A DNA stretch of 64,000 nt from Streptomyces sp. NBC_01264 (GTDB taxonomy: Bacteria; Actinomycetota; Actinomycetes; Streptomycetales; Streptomycetaceae): assembly GCF_026340675.1 (NCBI RefSeq), contig NZ_JAPEOX010000002.1, positions 1,488,001 through 1,552,000 on the forward strand. The letters are read 5' to 3'. Within the stretch, counting starts at the first letter, position 1; each line of letters opens with the position of its first letter. This document shows, one piece after another, positions 17,110 through 25,363 of this stretch. The notes below the pieces were generated by a model. The model had not been told where the DNA came from and did no database searches. It saw only the letters and a program-made list of their open reading frames with translations. The translations under genes were made by a program, and so were the position numbers.

Positions 17110-18459
17110 TCAGCGCAGGTAGCCCAGCCCCGGGTGCTCCGCCGCGTATCCGGCCACCAGCCGCCGGGCCACCCCGACCGAGTCGACCAGCGGGTGCAGC
17201 GCGAAGGCCTTGACTGCGTCCGCCCGCGATCCGCTCGCCGCCGCGGCGAGGACCTCGCGCTCGGCGGCCTTGACCGAGGTCACCAGACCGACGGCGTGCA
17301 GCGGCAGCGGATCGACGGCGACCGGGTGGGCCCCGTTGGCGTCGACCAGGCAGGGGACCTCGATGACGGCCTCGGCGTCGAGCACCGACAGGGTCCCGCG
17401 GTTGCGGACGTTCAGGATCAGGGTGGCGCGTTCGTCCCGGGCGATGGCGCGCATCAGGGCGAGGGCCACCTTCTCGTACCCGCCCGACTCCAGGTCGCTC
17501 TCCTCCCGCTCGCCGACCCCCGCGACCTCGCGGTTCTCGGCCATGTACGTGGCTTCGCGCTCGGCCCTGGTGCGGTCCCAGGCGGCCAGCGCCGCCCCGG
17601 GCGCCGGATCCGGCCGCCCGGCCTCGGCGTAGAACCCCTGCTGCTGGTCGCGCAGGAACGCCCCGCGCGTCTGTTTGACCTCCTGGTAGGCCCGTACCGT
17701 GTCACGGTTGAAGTAGTAGTAGTGCAGGTACTCGTTCGGGATCGCGCCGAGCGAGCGCAGCCACTCGGCCCCGAACAGCCGGCCCTCCTCGAAGGATTCC
17801 AGCGCCCGCGCGTCGGCCAGCAGCCGCGGCAGTTCGTCGCGGCCGCCGATCCGCAGCCCGCGCACCCAGCCCAGGTGGTTGAGGCCGACGTAGTCGATCC
17901 AGGCCTCCCCGGGGCGGGCGCCGAGCAGCCGGGCGATCCGCCGTCCGAGCCCGACCGGCGAATCGCAGATGCCGATGACCCGGTCCCCGAGCTCCTCGGC
18001 CATGGCCTCGGTGACCACTCCGGCCGGGTTGGTGAAGTTGATCACCCAGGCGTCCGGGGCGGTACGGGCCACCCTGCGCGCGATCTCGCGGGCCACCGGC
18101 ACCGTCCGCAGGCCGTAGGCGATCCCGCCCGCGCCGACCGTCTCCTGGCCCAGCACCCCCTCGGCCAGGGCGATCCGCTCGTCGGCGGCGCGCCCGTCCA
18201 GCCCTCCGACACGAATGGCCGAAAACACGAAGTCGGCGCCGCGCAGGGCCTCGTCCAGATCGGTGGTGGCCGTGACGGCCGGGGCGTCCGCGATCCCCGC
18301 GGCCTGGTCCGCGAGGACCCGGGCCATGACACGGAGCCGGCCGGAGTCCTCGTCGTACAGCGTCACGTGCGACACCCTGCCCTCGGCGCGATCGCCGAGC
18401 AGGGCTCCGTAGACGAGCGGTACCCGGAATCCGCCCCCGCCGAGGATCGTCAGCCGCAC
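17110..18459 (-). CDS. Glycoside hydrolase family 4 (6-phospho-beta-glucosidase type)
   Basis: About 449 residues from GTG 18459 (VRLTILGGGGFRVPLVYGAL). GH4 enzymes use NAD+ and a divalent metal for an elimination-addition cleavage of phospho- or free glycosides. Seen here are the NAD-binding GGGGF loop, DLDEALRGADFVFSAIRVGG, GQETVGAGGIAYGLRT, NFTNPAGVVTEA, the metal Cys/His region GICDSP, DYVGLNHLGWV and EYLHYYYF. No PTS genes are adjacent. It follows the MmyB-type regulator in the same direction with 72 nt between, so that protein could control it, though this is not shown. Confidence 0.9.
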   Translation of the reverse strand: MRLTILGGGGFRVPLVYGALLGDRAEGRVSHVTLYDEDSGRLRVMARVLADQAAGIADAPAVTATTDLDEALRGADFVFSAIRVGGLDGRAADERIALAEGVLGQETVGAGGIAYGLRTVPVAREIARRVARTAPDAWVINFTNPAGVVTEAMAEELGDRVIGICDSPVGLGRRIARLLGARPGEAWIDYVGLNHLGWVRGLRIGGRDELPRLLADARALESFEEGRLFGAEWLRSLGAIPNEYLHYYYFNRDTVRAYQEVKQTRGAFLRDQQQGFYAEAGRPDPAPGAALAAWDRTRAEREATYMAENREVAGVGEREESDLESGGYEKVALALMRAIARDERATLILNVRNRGTLSVLDAEAVIEVPCLVDANGAHPVAVDPLPLHAVGLVTSVKAAEREVLAAAASGSRADAVKAFALHPLVDSVGVARRLVAGYAAEHPGLGYLR

Positions 18460-18531
18460 GCCCTTACCGCCTTTCGCAGTGCACCGGTGCACCAGTGCCA
18501 CGTTTCCGTGGCCCCAGTCTCCCCCGCCGGA

Positions 18532-19521
18532 TCACTCCACCGGCGACGGCACGGCCCTCAGCCGCGGCGGCTGGTGCTGCTGCGATCCCGGACCGCCCGG
18601 CAGCGGACCCGTCGGCAGGCCCTGCGGCGCGGAGAGGACCAGTGTCATCCGGGTCAGCCCCATGCCGTCGAGCATCGGGCCGGATTCCGCCACCATCCGG
18701 CAGCGCACCAGGCCCCAGCCCGGGTCCGGGTGGCGCACGGTGCGTACGGCGCCGTCCTGTTCGGCGGCCCCGGCCCCGCGGGTCGTCAGCCAGTGCGGCA
18801 CTCCGTACCGGTAGGCGGCCTCCATGAACGGGTCACGGGCCACCTCCTGACGGATGCTGCGCAGCCCCTCGTCGTCGGGGGCGGCGGCCAGCGCCGTGGC
18901 GAAGCGGGCCAGCAGCGGTACGCACCAGGCCGGTTCGTGGTCCTCCAGCACGGCCGCGGCGTCCGGGTGGAACAGCACGAAGCGCAGGAAGTTGTCGTCC
19001 GGCAGGGCGGTCGGATGCGGGCGCACGGACTGGAAGAGCCGGTCGAACGCCGAGTTGGTCAGGGCCACGTCCCAGCGGTGGTCCACGAGGAAGCTCGGGT
19101 ACGGCACGGCCTCCATGAGGGCCGCGTAGTCGCACAGGTAGTCGCGCTGCGCCGGGTCGTCGGGCAGCCGGTTGTCCTCGGCCGCGCGCCACGTGGGCGG
19201 CGGGTCACGGTCGACCATGATCCGGAAGAGCCAGAAGCACTGCCGCTCGCTCATTTCCAGGGCCTCGGCCAGGGCGAGCAGCTTGCGGTCCGTCCACTCC
19301 TTGACCAGGCCGCGCTCCCAGTTTCCGTACGCGCGCACGCTGATGCGCAGTCGCGCCGCCAGGTCTTCCTGACTGAGCCCCAGCTCCTCCCGGCGCTGGC
19401 GCAAAATCTCCTTGCGTCGCTCCGACCGCACGGCGCCGCGTGCGGACTCCTCGCCCGCGAGGCGCTCCCCACCGATGTGGGCGAGGCCATCGGACGGGCC
19501 CACCGCTGCGAGATGTGGCAC
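18532..19521 (-). CDS. XRE-type regulator with MmyB-like ligand-binding domain
   Basis: 329 residues. The helix-turn-helix near residues 45-70 reads REELGLSQEDLAARLRISVR. It is followed by the MmyB-like domain (DYLCDYAALMEAVPYPSFLV, WDVALTNSAFDRLF), which in homologues binds a fatty-acid-like ligand. The C-terminal tail is Pro/Gly/Gln-rich. The start at ATG 19521 is divergent from the XRE gene at 19747. Family members usually regulate an adjacent oxidoreductase or hydrolase; here the GH4 gene follows on the same strand. The target is inference. Confidence 0.85.
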   Translation of the reverse strand: MPHLAAVGPSDGLAHIGGERLAGEESARGAVRSERRKEILRQRREELGLSQEDLAARLRISVRAYGNWERGLVKEWTDRKLLALAEALEMSERQCFWLFRIMVDRDPPPTWRAAEDNRLPDDPAQRDYLCDYAALMEAVPYPSFLVDHRWDVALTNSAFDRLFQSVRPHPTALPDDNFLRFVLFHPDAAAVLEDHEPAWCVPLLARFATALAAAPDDEGLRSIRQEVARDPFMEAAYRYGVPHWLTTRGAGAAEQDGAVRTVRHPDPGWGLVRCRMVAESGPMLDGMGLTRMTLVLSAPQGLPTGPLPGGPGSQQHQPPRLRAVPSPVE

Positions 19522-19746
19522 CGAGAGCTCCCCCCTCTTCTATACGGTCTGGATCTTCATTTCCGTGTGGCGATCCTGCTACCGACTTCATTCGAGTGTC
19601 AACTATTGTGGCAATTCCAGCCTCTTGGCAGCTCGTTCCCGCCACAGATGTGGCACGTTCTAGCCGTACGGACCGAGACCGGATAGATTCCAGAGGCCGA
19701 CCACGTGCCCGCACCCCCGACCTCGCGCGATCTAGGAGAACCACTG
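19522..19746. promoter_or_regulatory. AT-rich divergent promoter region
   Basis: This is a locally AT-rich stretch between two divergent regulators. On the minus strand there is a consensus -35 TTGACA (complement of 19597-19602) and a -10-like TATAGA (complement of 19540-19545) that do not pair at ideal spacing with each other. The 11-mer AGATGTGGCAC occurs twice (near 19511 and 19646), the second inside a small palindrome GCCAC-AGAT-GTGGC (19641-19654). The repeated element may be an operator for either regulator. Confidence 0.4.
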
Positions 19747-20415
19747 GTGACAGACGGCTTCCCGGCTCCCGTCGCGGTGGCCAACACGCTCCTGGCAGCC
19801 ACCGTCACGCGAGTCGCAGAACTCGCAGGCAAGCTGGGCCGCGACCTGAACCAGGTCTTCGACCTGCGCCGCCTCTCCGAGGCTTCGGGCGTCCCCGCCG
19901 ACGTGGTGCGGAGCCTGCTGGACGGCCGGCCCGCCGGCGAGCCCGATCTCCAGACCCGTTTCCTCCAGCGTCTCGACCTCCTGCGGCGCACCCGTGTGAA
20001 GCCCAACGGCCGCCGCTACACGCAGCAGGAGATCGCCGACGGCGCCGCCATGTCGCGCCAGCAGGCCGGGGCTCTCATCAACGGCGACCGGCGGCCGACC
20101 ATGGAACACTGTGACGCGATCCAGCGCTTCTTCGGAGTGCACGCCGGATTCCTCACCGCCCATGACGCGGACGCGCTCACCGACGCCCTCCAGCGCACCG
20201 AGCAACAGCTGCTCCAGGACTTCGCGGGACGCGCCCGGGAAACCGCATCCGCTCCGGCCGCTTCGACGGGCGATCCGCTGGCAAGACTTCTCCAGAACCA
20301 CGGCGTACGGGGCATCGCCTGGAGAGCCGCCCAACTGCCCAGCGACAAGCACCGGGACAAAGTGACCGAATGGCTGGACATGCTCCTCGAAAGCGTAAAA
20401 CCGAACGAATCCTGA
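19747..20415 (+). CDS. XRE-family transcriptional regulator of the HExxH/MAB_1171c cassette
   Basis: 222 residues from GTG 19747, chosen because AGGAGA lies seven bases upstream; an ATG at 19705 lacks this. A helix-turn-helix is visible in RRYTQQEIADGAAMSRQQAG and following GALINGDRRPTMEHCDAIQRFFGV, typical of XRE proteins with an insertion before the recognition helix. The C-terminal helix (GIAWRAAQLPSDKHRDKVTEWL) is conserved in regulators encoded next to IrrE-like peptidases. It is the first gene of a three-gene cassette: a 64-nt gap, then the peptidase, then a coupled membrane protein. Confidence 0.83.
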   Translation: MTDGFPAPVAVANTLLAATVTRVAELAGKLGRDLNQVFDLRRLSEASGVPADVVRSLLDGRPAGEPDLQTRFLQRLDLLRRTRVKPNGRRYTQQEIADGAAMSRQQAGALINGDRRPTMEHCDAIQRFFGVHAGFLTAHDADALTDALQRTEQQLLQDFAGRARETASAPAASTGDPLARLLQNHGVRGIAWRAAQLPSDKHRDKVTEWLDMLLESVKPNES

Positions 20416-20479
20416 CCCAGTCGAAAGTCTGGGTCTGATCCTTGAGTCCTGATCCGGATCCGCGCCGACGGGGAGAACG

Positions 20480-21037
20480 GTGAGCATAGGCAGAGAGCAG
20501 CGGCGGTTGTGCGGGGAGCTGGTGGCAGGCATCAACCTGACCGCGCCCGTGGAGCCCGTGGACCTCTACGCCGCCCTCTGCGAGGGCATGAGCAAGCACC
20601 GCGGCCGCCGGGTGGAGTTCCGGATGGCCTCGTTCCCGCCGGGAACGGCCAGCGGCCTGTGGCTCGACATGGCGGACCGCGATCTGGTGGTCATCGAGGA
20701 ACGCACCGCGCCCGACCACCAACTGGTGATCCTCGGGCACGAACTGTGGCACATGAAGGCCGGCCACTGCAGTCACCACGTCGACGGCGCCGCCGTCGCC
20801 GCCCGGCTGCTGACGGACGAGGCCGACATCGGCGAGACCGTGCGACGCGTCGCCGCGCGCACCCGCGCCGACGTCCAGGAGGAGACCGAAGCGGAAACCT
20901 TCGGTTTACTGCTGGGCAGCCGGTGCAGGACCTGGCTCGCCGGATCGGCGAGCCACCGCGCACCGGCACAACGTGATCAGCTGGCGGGCCGCATCGAGGC
21001 CGCGCTCGGATACCGGGGGCACAGGAACGACCATTGA
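20480..21037 (+). CDS. ImmA/IrrE-like HExxH metalloprotease-type protein
   Basis: 185 residues from GTG 20480 with GGGAGA just upstream. A zinc-binding helix ILGHELWHMKAGH (HExxH, residues 87-91) marks a COG2856/ImmA-IrrE-like peptidase. In known systems such proteins cleave a partner repressor in response to stress; the XRE protein encoded just upstream is the natural candidate here (inference). Leu143 is encoded by TTA (20906-20908), the rare codon read by the bldA tRNA in Streptomyces, so production may be limited to late growth. The stop overlaps the next gene's TTG start (TTGA). Confidence 0.85.
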   Translation: MSIGREQRRLCGELVAGINLTAPVEPVDLYAALCEGMSKHRGRRVEFRMASFPPGTASGLWLDMADRDLVVIEERTAPDHQLVILGHELWHMKAGHCSHHVDGAAVAARLLTDEADIGETVRRVAARTRADVQEETEAETFGLLLGSRCRTWLAGSASHRAPAQRDQLAGRIEAALGYRGHRNDH

Positions 21038-22212
21038 AAGGCCAGGACTACTACACGCCGGCAGCCGCGATGGCGATCGCACTCGCCTTCAAACTGCCGA
21101 CGCTACGGAAAAACTGGCGCGATCCGCTCCTACGGTCGGTCTGCGCCCTGCTCACCCTGGCCGGCGCCGTCTTCACCTTCGCCGCCCCGCCCACGATCGC
21201 GGCGGTGAACCGCTGGACGGGCATACCCAACTTCTCCGCCCCGTTCGTCTACTGCCTGATCACCGCCTTCAGCGCCGCGTGCCTCGTGCTCATCGTCAAC
21301 TGGCGCGGTGGCCCACCGGAGGAGACCCGGCGCGTCTCGCGCGCCTGGATCCTCGGCTACTCCGTCGTGATCGTGGTCCTGATGGTGCTGTTCGCCCTCG
21401 GTGACAGTCCGGTCGAGCGGCTGCGGGACTTCGACACCTACTACGCCAACACCCCCTTCACCCGGGAGATGATCGCCCTCTACCTGGTGGCCCACAACGT
21501 GGCCGCCATCGTGATGGTCGCGATGTGCTGGCGCTGGTCCCTGCAGGTGCGCGGCTGGCTCCGCGTCGGCCTCGTGATCATCGTCATCGGGTACGTCTTC
21601 AACCTCTGCTACGACGCCACCAAGATGACCGCCGTCGTCGCCCGGTGGACCGGCCACGACCTGGACTGGCTGAGCACCTCGGTGGCACCGCCCGTCGCCT
21701 CCATCGGAGCCAACGTCAGCGCCATCGGCTTCGTCCTCCCGCTGGTCTTCCAGCGGCTGTCCGACAGCTGGCAGTACTGGTCCACGTACCGGCAGCTGGG
21801 CACGCTCTGGCGCGAGCTGCAGGCCTGCGGCCCCAAGGGCGCCCCCAGCGTACGGATGGCCTGGTGGTCCGCCGTGGAGCTGCGGATGATCCAGCGCGAG
21901 TCGGACATCCACGACGGCTTCCTGCACCTCGGCCCGTACTTCGACCGGTCCCACCGGGACGACGCCCTCGCGCGGGCCGTCGCCGCCGGCGCCGACGAGG
22001 AGACCGCGCGGGCCGTCGCCGACGCGGCCATGGTCGCGGCCGCCGTGCGGGCCCGGGCGGCCGACCCCGAGGGCCGGGTCATCGGGGCCAGTGACGAGGG
22101 GGCCCCGCCGCCCGCCGACGGTCCGCGCGACCTCGTGCGGATCTCGCACGCGCTGCGCAACTCCCGCGTGGTGGCCGAATGCCGGCGCCAGTCCTCCCTG
22201 TCGGGGAGCTGA
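21034..22212 (+). CDS. MAB_1171c-family integral membrane protein
   Basis: 392 residues from a TTG start overlapping the upstream stop. About seven hydrophobic helices cover residues 5-240 (e.g. LLTLAGAVFTFAAPPTIAAV, ILGYSVVIVVLMVLFALG, VGLVIIVIGYVFNLCYDATK), followed by a cytosolic domain of about 150 residues with ELRMIQRESDIHDGFLHL and a helical Ala/Arg-rich part. The family is annotated as 'putative transporter' but has no proven activity. It is consistently encoded after XRE and ImmA/IrrE-like genes in actinomycetes, so a signalling role (membrane sensor for the peptidase) is an alternative to transport. Confidence 0.85.
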   Translation: MKGQDYYTPAAAMAIALAFKLPTLRKNWRDPLLRSVCALLTLAGAVFTFAAPPTIAAVNRWTGIPNFSAPFVYCLITAFSAACLVLIVNWRGGPPEETRRVSRAWILGYSVVIVVLMVLFALGDSPVERLRDFDTYYANTPFTREMIALYLVAHNVAAIVMVAMCWRWSLQVRGWLRVGLVIIVIGYVFNLCYDATKMTAVVARWTGHDLDWLSTSVAPPVASIGANVSAIGFVLPLVFQRLSDSWQYWSTYRQLGTLWRELQACGPKGAPSVRMAWWSAVELRMIQRESDIHDGFLHLGPYFDRSHRDDALARAVAAGADEETARAVADAAMVAAAVRARAADPEGRVIGASDEGAPPPADGPRDLVRISHALRNSRVVAECRRQSSLSGS

Positions 22213-22244
22213 CCACCGGTCTCCAAAACCGGTGGTCAGCTCCC
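22204..22244. terminator. Perfect 17-bp hairpin shared by two convergent genes
   Basis: The arms GGGAGCTGACCACCGGT and its exact complement flank a 7-nt loop CTCCAAA. The TGA stops of both convergent genes lie inside the two arms, so each gene ends Gly-Ser-stop encoded by the same arm sequence. It is a strong bidirectional terminator. Confidence 0.85.
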
Positions 22245-23012
22245 GGAGGCCAGGGTCAGTGACGGGAACAGGTCCTGGAACGGGGCCGCCGAGTCGATGC
22301 CGTCCCGGCCGAAGGGAGCGTCGAAGCTCCACACCATGAACAGCAGGAACACGATCAGCGCGCTGAACAGCCCCGCGAGCAGCAGCTCCCGGCCCGAACG
22401 CCGGATCTGCAGGGTGAAGATCAGCCCGACGGTGACCAGCCCGCCCGCGACCAGCCCCAGCCAGACCACCCCCGGCAGCGTGGACTCGTCGCTCTGCGTC
22501 CGCTCGTGGCGGGCGTCGTCGGCGGCCGCGATGTGGTCCAGCAGCGGCTGGTAGGCCTGGGCCTGGAGTTCGTTGCCCGGGCTCTGGTGGGTGACGTCGG
22601 AGCGCAGCTTGCCGAGGAGTTCGCCGCCCTCCGTGGACACCGGGGCCCCGGAGGTCAGCCGCGGCCAGTCCACGGCGACGGTGTGGGACACGTACGCGTT
22701 GACCTCGCCGCGGATCCGGTCGCGCACGGCGGCCGGATAGACGTCGGCCCGCTGGGTGACCTCGTACAGGGACTGGGCCTCGCGGCGCACGCTGTCCTCG
22801 GCGGCGCCGCGCGCCTCCCAGACGCCCGCGATGGCCAGGCCGAGCACGATCGCGTAGACCACCCCGACCATCATCACCATGTACTCGAGGACGTCGGGGG
22901 TTTCGCTGGTGTCCTCGTCGTCGGCGACCCGGCGGTGCCGGATCGCGGTGAAGGCGAGGACGAGGGCGCAGACGAGCGCCATGGCGATGGCCAGGACCAG
23001 CCATTCGGACAC
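22236..23012 (-). CDS. DUF4239 (bestrophin-like) membrane protein
   Basis: 258 residues. Two N-terminal helices (WLVLAIAMALVCALVLAF and YMVMMVGVVYAIVLGLAIAGVW, shortened here) precede a cytosolic or extracytoplasmic helical domain (EDSVRREAQSLYEVTQRADV, VNAYVSHTVAVDWPRL). Two C-terminal helices follow (VVWLGLVAGGLVTVGLIFTL, LLLAGLFSALIVFLLFMVW). The layout matches DUF4239, which is distantly related to bestrophin-type channels; no activity is established. A small two-TM protein gene lies 51 nt upstream on the same strand, probably in the same operon. Confidence 0.83.
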   Translation of the reverse strand: MSEWLVLAIAMALVCALVLAFTAIRHRRVADDEDTSETPDVLEYMVMMVGVVYAIVLGLAIAGVWEARGAAEDSVRREAQSLYEVTQRADVYPAAVRDRIRGEVNAYVSHTVAVDWPRLTSGAPVSTEGGELLGKLRSDVTHQSPGNELQAQAYQPLLDHIAAADDARHERTQSDESTLPGVVWLGLVAGGLVTVGLIFTLQIRRSGRELLLAGLFSALIVFLLFMVWSFDAPFGRDGIDSAAPFQDLFPSLTLASGS

Positions 23013-23063
23013 GAGGGTTCTCCGTAGGTCGAGACGAGCGGACTGAACGTGGAGGAGCGGGGC

Positions 23064-23612
23064 TTAGCCGCGGCTCCTGGATCGGGGCCGCAGCGCGACG
23101 GCCGCGAGCACCGCCGGGGTGGTGACGACGACCATGAGCATCAGGGTGGACATCCCGTCCGGGCCGCGTCGTGCCAGTGCCGCCGAGTGGTACGGGCGCA
23201 CGTGGAAGCGCCCCGCCGCCACCGCCCCCGCTGCGACCCGCTGCGGAGCCACCGCTCCGCCCGGAGCCGCCTGCGCCGCCCCGGGCCTTGCCTGCGCCGT
23301 CGGCCCCGGGCCGGGCTCCGCCGCCGCGCCGGCCGGCGCGGGGACCGCCGGCCCCAGCCCGGGGTGACGCACCGTCGGCGCGGCCGGGCCGGGCCCCAGC
23401 ACCCGGGTGGTCGGCCGGACGGCCGGAGCCGGAGCGGGGGCCGACGCGGACGACGCCGGCGCCGCAGGCGGCCCCGGCCGCGACCCGGCGGGAACGCACA
23501 GGTCGACCCGGGCGCCGCGCCCGTGGCCGTCCCCGGCCACCGCCACGTGACCGTGCAGCGGGCAGAGCGCCGCCACCAGGCCGGCCCCGGCGAAGTACTG
23601 CCAAGCGGTCAC
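23064..23612 (-). CDS. Small Ala/Pro-rich protein with terminal hydrophobic helices
   Basis: 182 residues from GTG 23612, which has GGGAG eight bases upstream; the frame extends further but without a ribosome site. A hydrophobic N-terminal segment (YFAGAGLVAALCPLHGHVAV) and a C-terminal helix (MSTLMLMVVVTTPAVLAAVAL) bracket a low-complexity Ala/Pro/Gly region of about 100 residues. I do not recognise a family. Its position in front of the DUF4239 gene suggests a membrane partner. The low-complexity centre means coding status is likely but not certain. Confidence 0.55.
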   Translation of the reverse strand: MTAWQYFAGAGLVAALCPLHGHVAVAGDGHGRGARVDLCVPAGSRPGPPAAPASSASAPAPAPAVRPTTRVLGPGPAAPTVRHPGLGPAVPAPAGAAAEPGPGPTAQARPGAAQAAPGGAVAPQRVAAGAVAAGRFHVRPYHSAALARRGPDGMSTLMLMVVVTTPAVLAAVALRPRSRSRG

Positions 23613-23962
23613 CGCGCGTTCTCCCGATTCAGCGGCAGGGATGAGGACTACGTCTGAAGAAACGATCACGGCGGTGCTTCGACACGCGGCAGACAGGTCA
23701 AGATCGGCCCTCGGAAGGCCACTTCGGGCCACGCCGGGTCCGGCCCGGTCCCGGGCCCCGCCCGGCTGCGTACCGCCGCAGCCCGGCGGGCACGCCCGCA
23801 CGCACCACCCCGGCGCACCCTCGAGCGCCCCGGCTCCCGTGGCCGGCGTTCACCCGCTCGGCCCACTCCGCCGCGGCGCGGCCCGCTCCCCCCGCCGATG
23901 ATCGGAGAACCCGATCCCGCAGCTCAGCGGGGTCGCCCCGGGGAGCACAGGGACGGTGGCAG
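23613..23962. other. 350-nt divergent gap
   Basis: This region separates the small membrane-protein gene (minus) and the dipeptidase (plus). It is uniformly GC-rich. Open frames exist in it but show Arg/Pro-rich, alignment-free composition and no ribosome sites, so I call no gene. No hairpin or operator-like palindrome stood out. Confidence 0.5.
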
Positions 23963-25363
23963 GTGGACGCGGACGGCTCGCAGACCCTCGAAGCACAGGT
24001 CGACGCCCTGATGGACGACCTCCGGGCCGATCTGGAACGGCTCGCTTCGATCCCCTCGGTCGCCTTTCCCGGATATCCGCCGGAGCCGGTCCTGGAGGCG
24101 CACGACCTGATCGTCTCCCTGCTGCGCGAGGCGGGCGTCCCCACCATCGAGCGGATCGACCTCCCCGACACCGCCCCGGTCGTCTACGGCGAGATCCCGC
24201 CCCCGCACCCGGACGCACCGACCGTCCTGCTCTACGGGCACTACGACGTCCAGCCCGCCGGCAACCCGACCCTGTGGCTCTCCCCGCCCTTCGAGCCGAC
24301 GCCCGTGGCCGGGGTCCCCGGCGCCCTGCGGGCGCGCGGGATCGCCGACGACAAGTCGAACGTGATCGCGCACCTGGGCATGCTCCGGGTCTACGGCGGC
24401 CGCCCGCCCGTCGGGATCAAGCTGGTGATCGAGGGGCAGGAGGAGTACGGCAGCCCCTTCGACGACTACCCGCCCACCGATCCGGACCGGTTCGCCTGCG
24501 ACGCGATGGTCATCGCCGACCTCGGCAACCTGCGGCCCGGCACCCCGACCCTGACCACCGGTCTGCGCGGGGCCTGCGAGGTCATGGTGGAGGTGCGCAC
24601 CCTCGCGGAGGCCCGGCACAGCGGAGAGTTCGGCGGAGCCGCCCCCGACGCCCTGCTGGTCCTGCTCCGGGCGCTGGCCACCCTGCACGACGAGCACGGG
24701 AACGTGGCGGTGCCCGGGCTGCGCCGCGATCCCTGGGAGGGCACGACCTACACCGAGGAGGAGTTCCGCGAGCTGGCCTCCGTACGGGACGGGCTGCCGC
24801 TGATCGGCACCGGCTCGCTGGGCGAGCGGCTGTGGAGCGGGCCCGCGGTCACCGTGATCGGGCTGGACGCCCCGGACGTGGCGGGCGCCGCCTCCGCCGT
24901 GGTCCCGTACGCGCGGGCCAAGCTGAACCTGCGGTTCCATCCGCTCCAGGACCCGAAGGAGGCCCGCACCGCGCTCGTGGAACACCTGCGCGCGCAGCGC
25001 CCCTTCGGCATCCCGCTCACCGTCACTCCGGGCGACACGGGCCCCGGCTTCGAGGCGCGGACGGGCGGACCGGCCTACCGGGCGGCCCTGACCGCGCTGA
25101 AGGAGGCCTGGGGCACCGAGGCCTCGTACGTGGCCACGGGCGGCTCGATCCCCCTGGTGAACGGCCTCGCGAGGGCGGCTCCGGACGCGGAGGTGCTGCT
25201 GTTCGGCGCGCAGGACAGCATGTGCAACCTGCACGCGCCGAACGAGCGGGTGCTGCTGTCGGAGGTGCGCAACACGGTGGTGGCGATGGCCGCCTTCGTC
25301 CGGGAGTACGCGGCGGACTTCGGCGCGGGGCGGGCCACGAAGTCCCCGGGAGGCGAACGGTGA
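23963..25363 (+). CDS. M20/M25/M40-family metallo-dipeptidase
   Basis: 466 residues from GTG 23963. Co-catalytic zinc ligands of the M20 fold are clear: LLYGHYDVQPAG (His, first Asp), RGIADDKSNVIA (bridging Asp), IEGQEEYGSP (catalytic Glu-Glu), and the late GGSIPLVNGL / FGAQDSMCNLHAPNE block (last His). The dimerisation domain lies between. It is most like dipeptidases of the CPG2/CNDP group and acts in the cytosol on small peptides or N-acyl amino acids. The next gene starts inside its stop (GTGA), so hydrolysis and the YfcC-type transport are genetically tied. Confidence 0.91.
   Translation: MDADGSQTLEAQVDALMDDLRADLERLASIPSVAFPGYPPEPVLEAHDLIVSLLREAGVPTIERIDLPDTAPVVYGEIPPPHPDAPTVLLYGHYDVQPAGNPTLWLSPPFEPTPVAGVPGALRARGIADDKSNVIAHLGMLRVYGGRPPVGIKLVIEGQEEYGSPFDDYPPTDPDRFACDAMVIADLGNLRPGTPTLTTGLRGACEVMVEVRTLAEARHSGEFGGAAPDALLVLLRALATLHDEHGNVAVPGLRRDPWEGTTYTEEEFRELASVRDGLPLIGTGSLGERLWSGPAVTVIGLDAPDVAGAASAVVPYARAKLNLRFHPLQDPKEARTALVEHLRAQRPFGIPLTVTPGDTGPGFEARTGGPAYRAALTALKEAWGTEASYVATGGSIPLVNGLARAAPDAEVLLFGAQDSMCNLHAPNERVLLSEVRNTVVAMAAFVREYAADFGAGRATKSPGGER

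Noticed and set aside
23641..23901. 86-residue plus-strand frame in the 350-nt gap
   Set aside because: Pro/Arg-rich composition, no RBS; likely chance frame.
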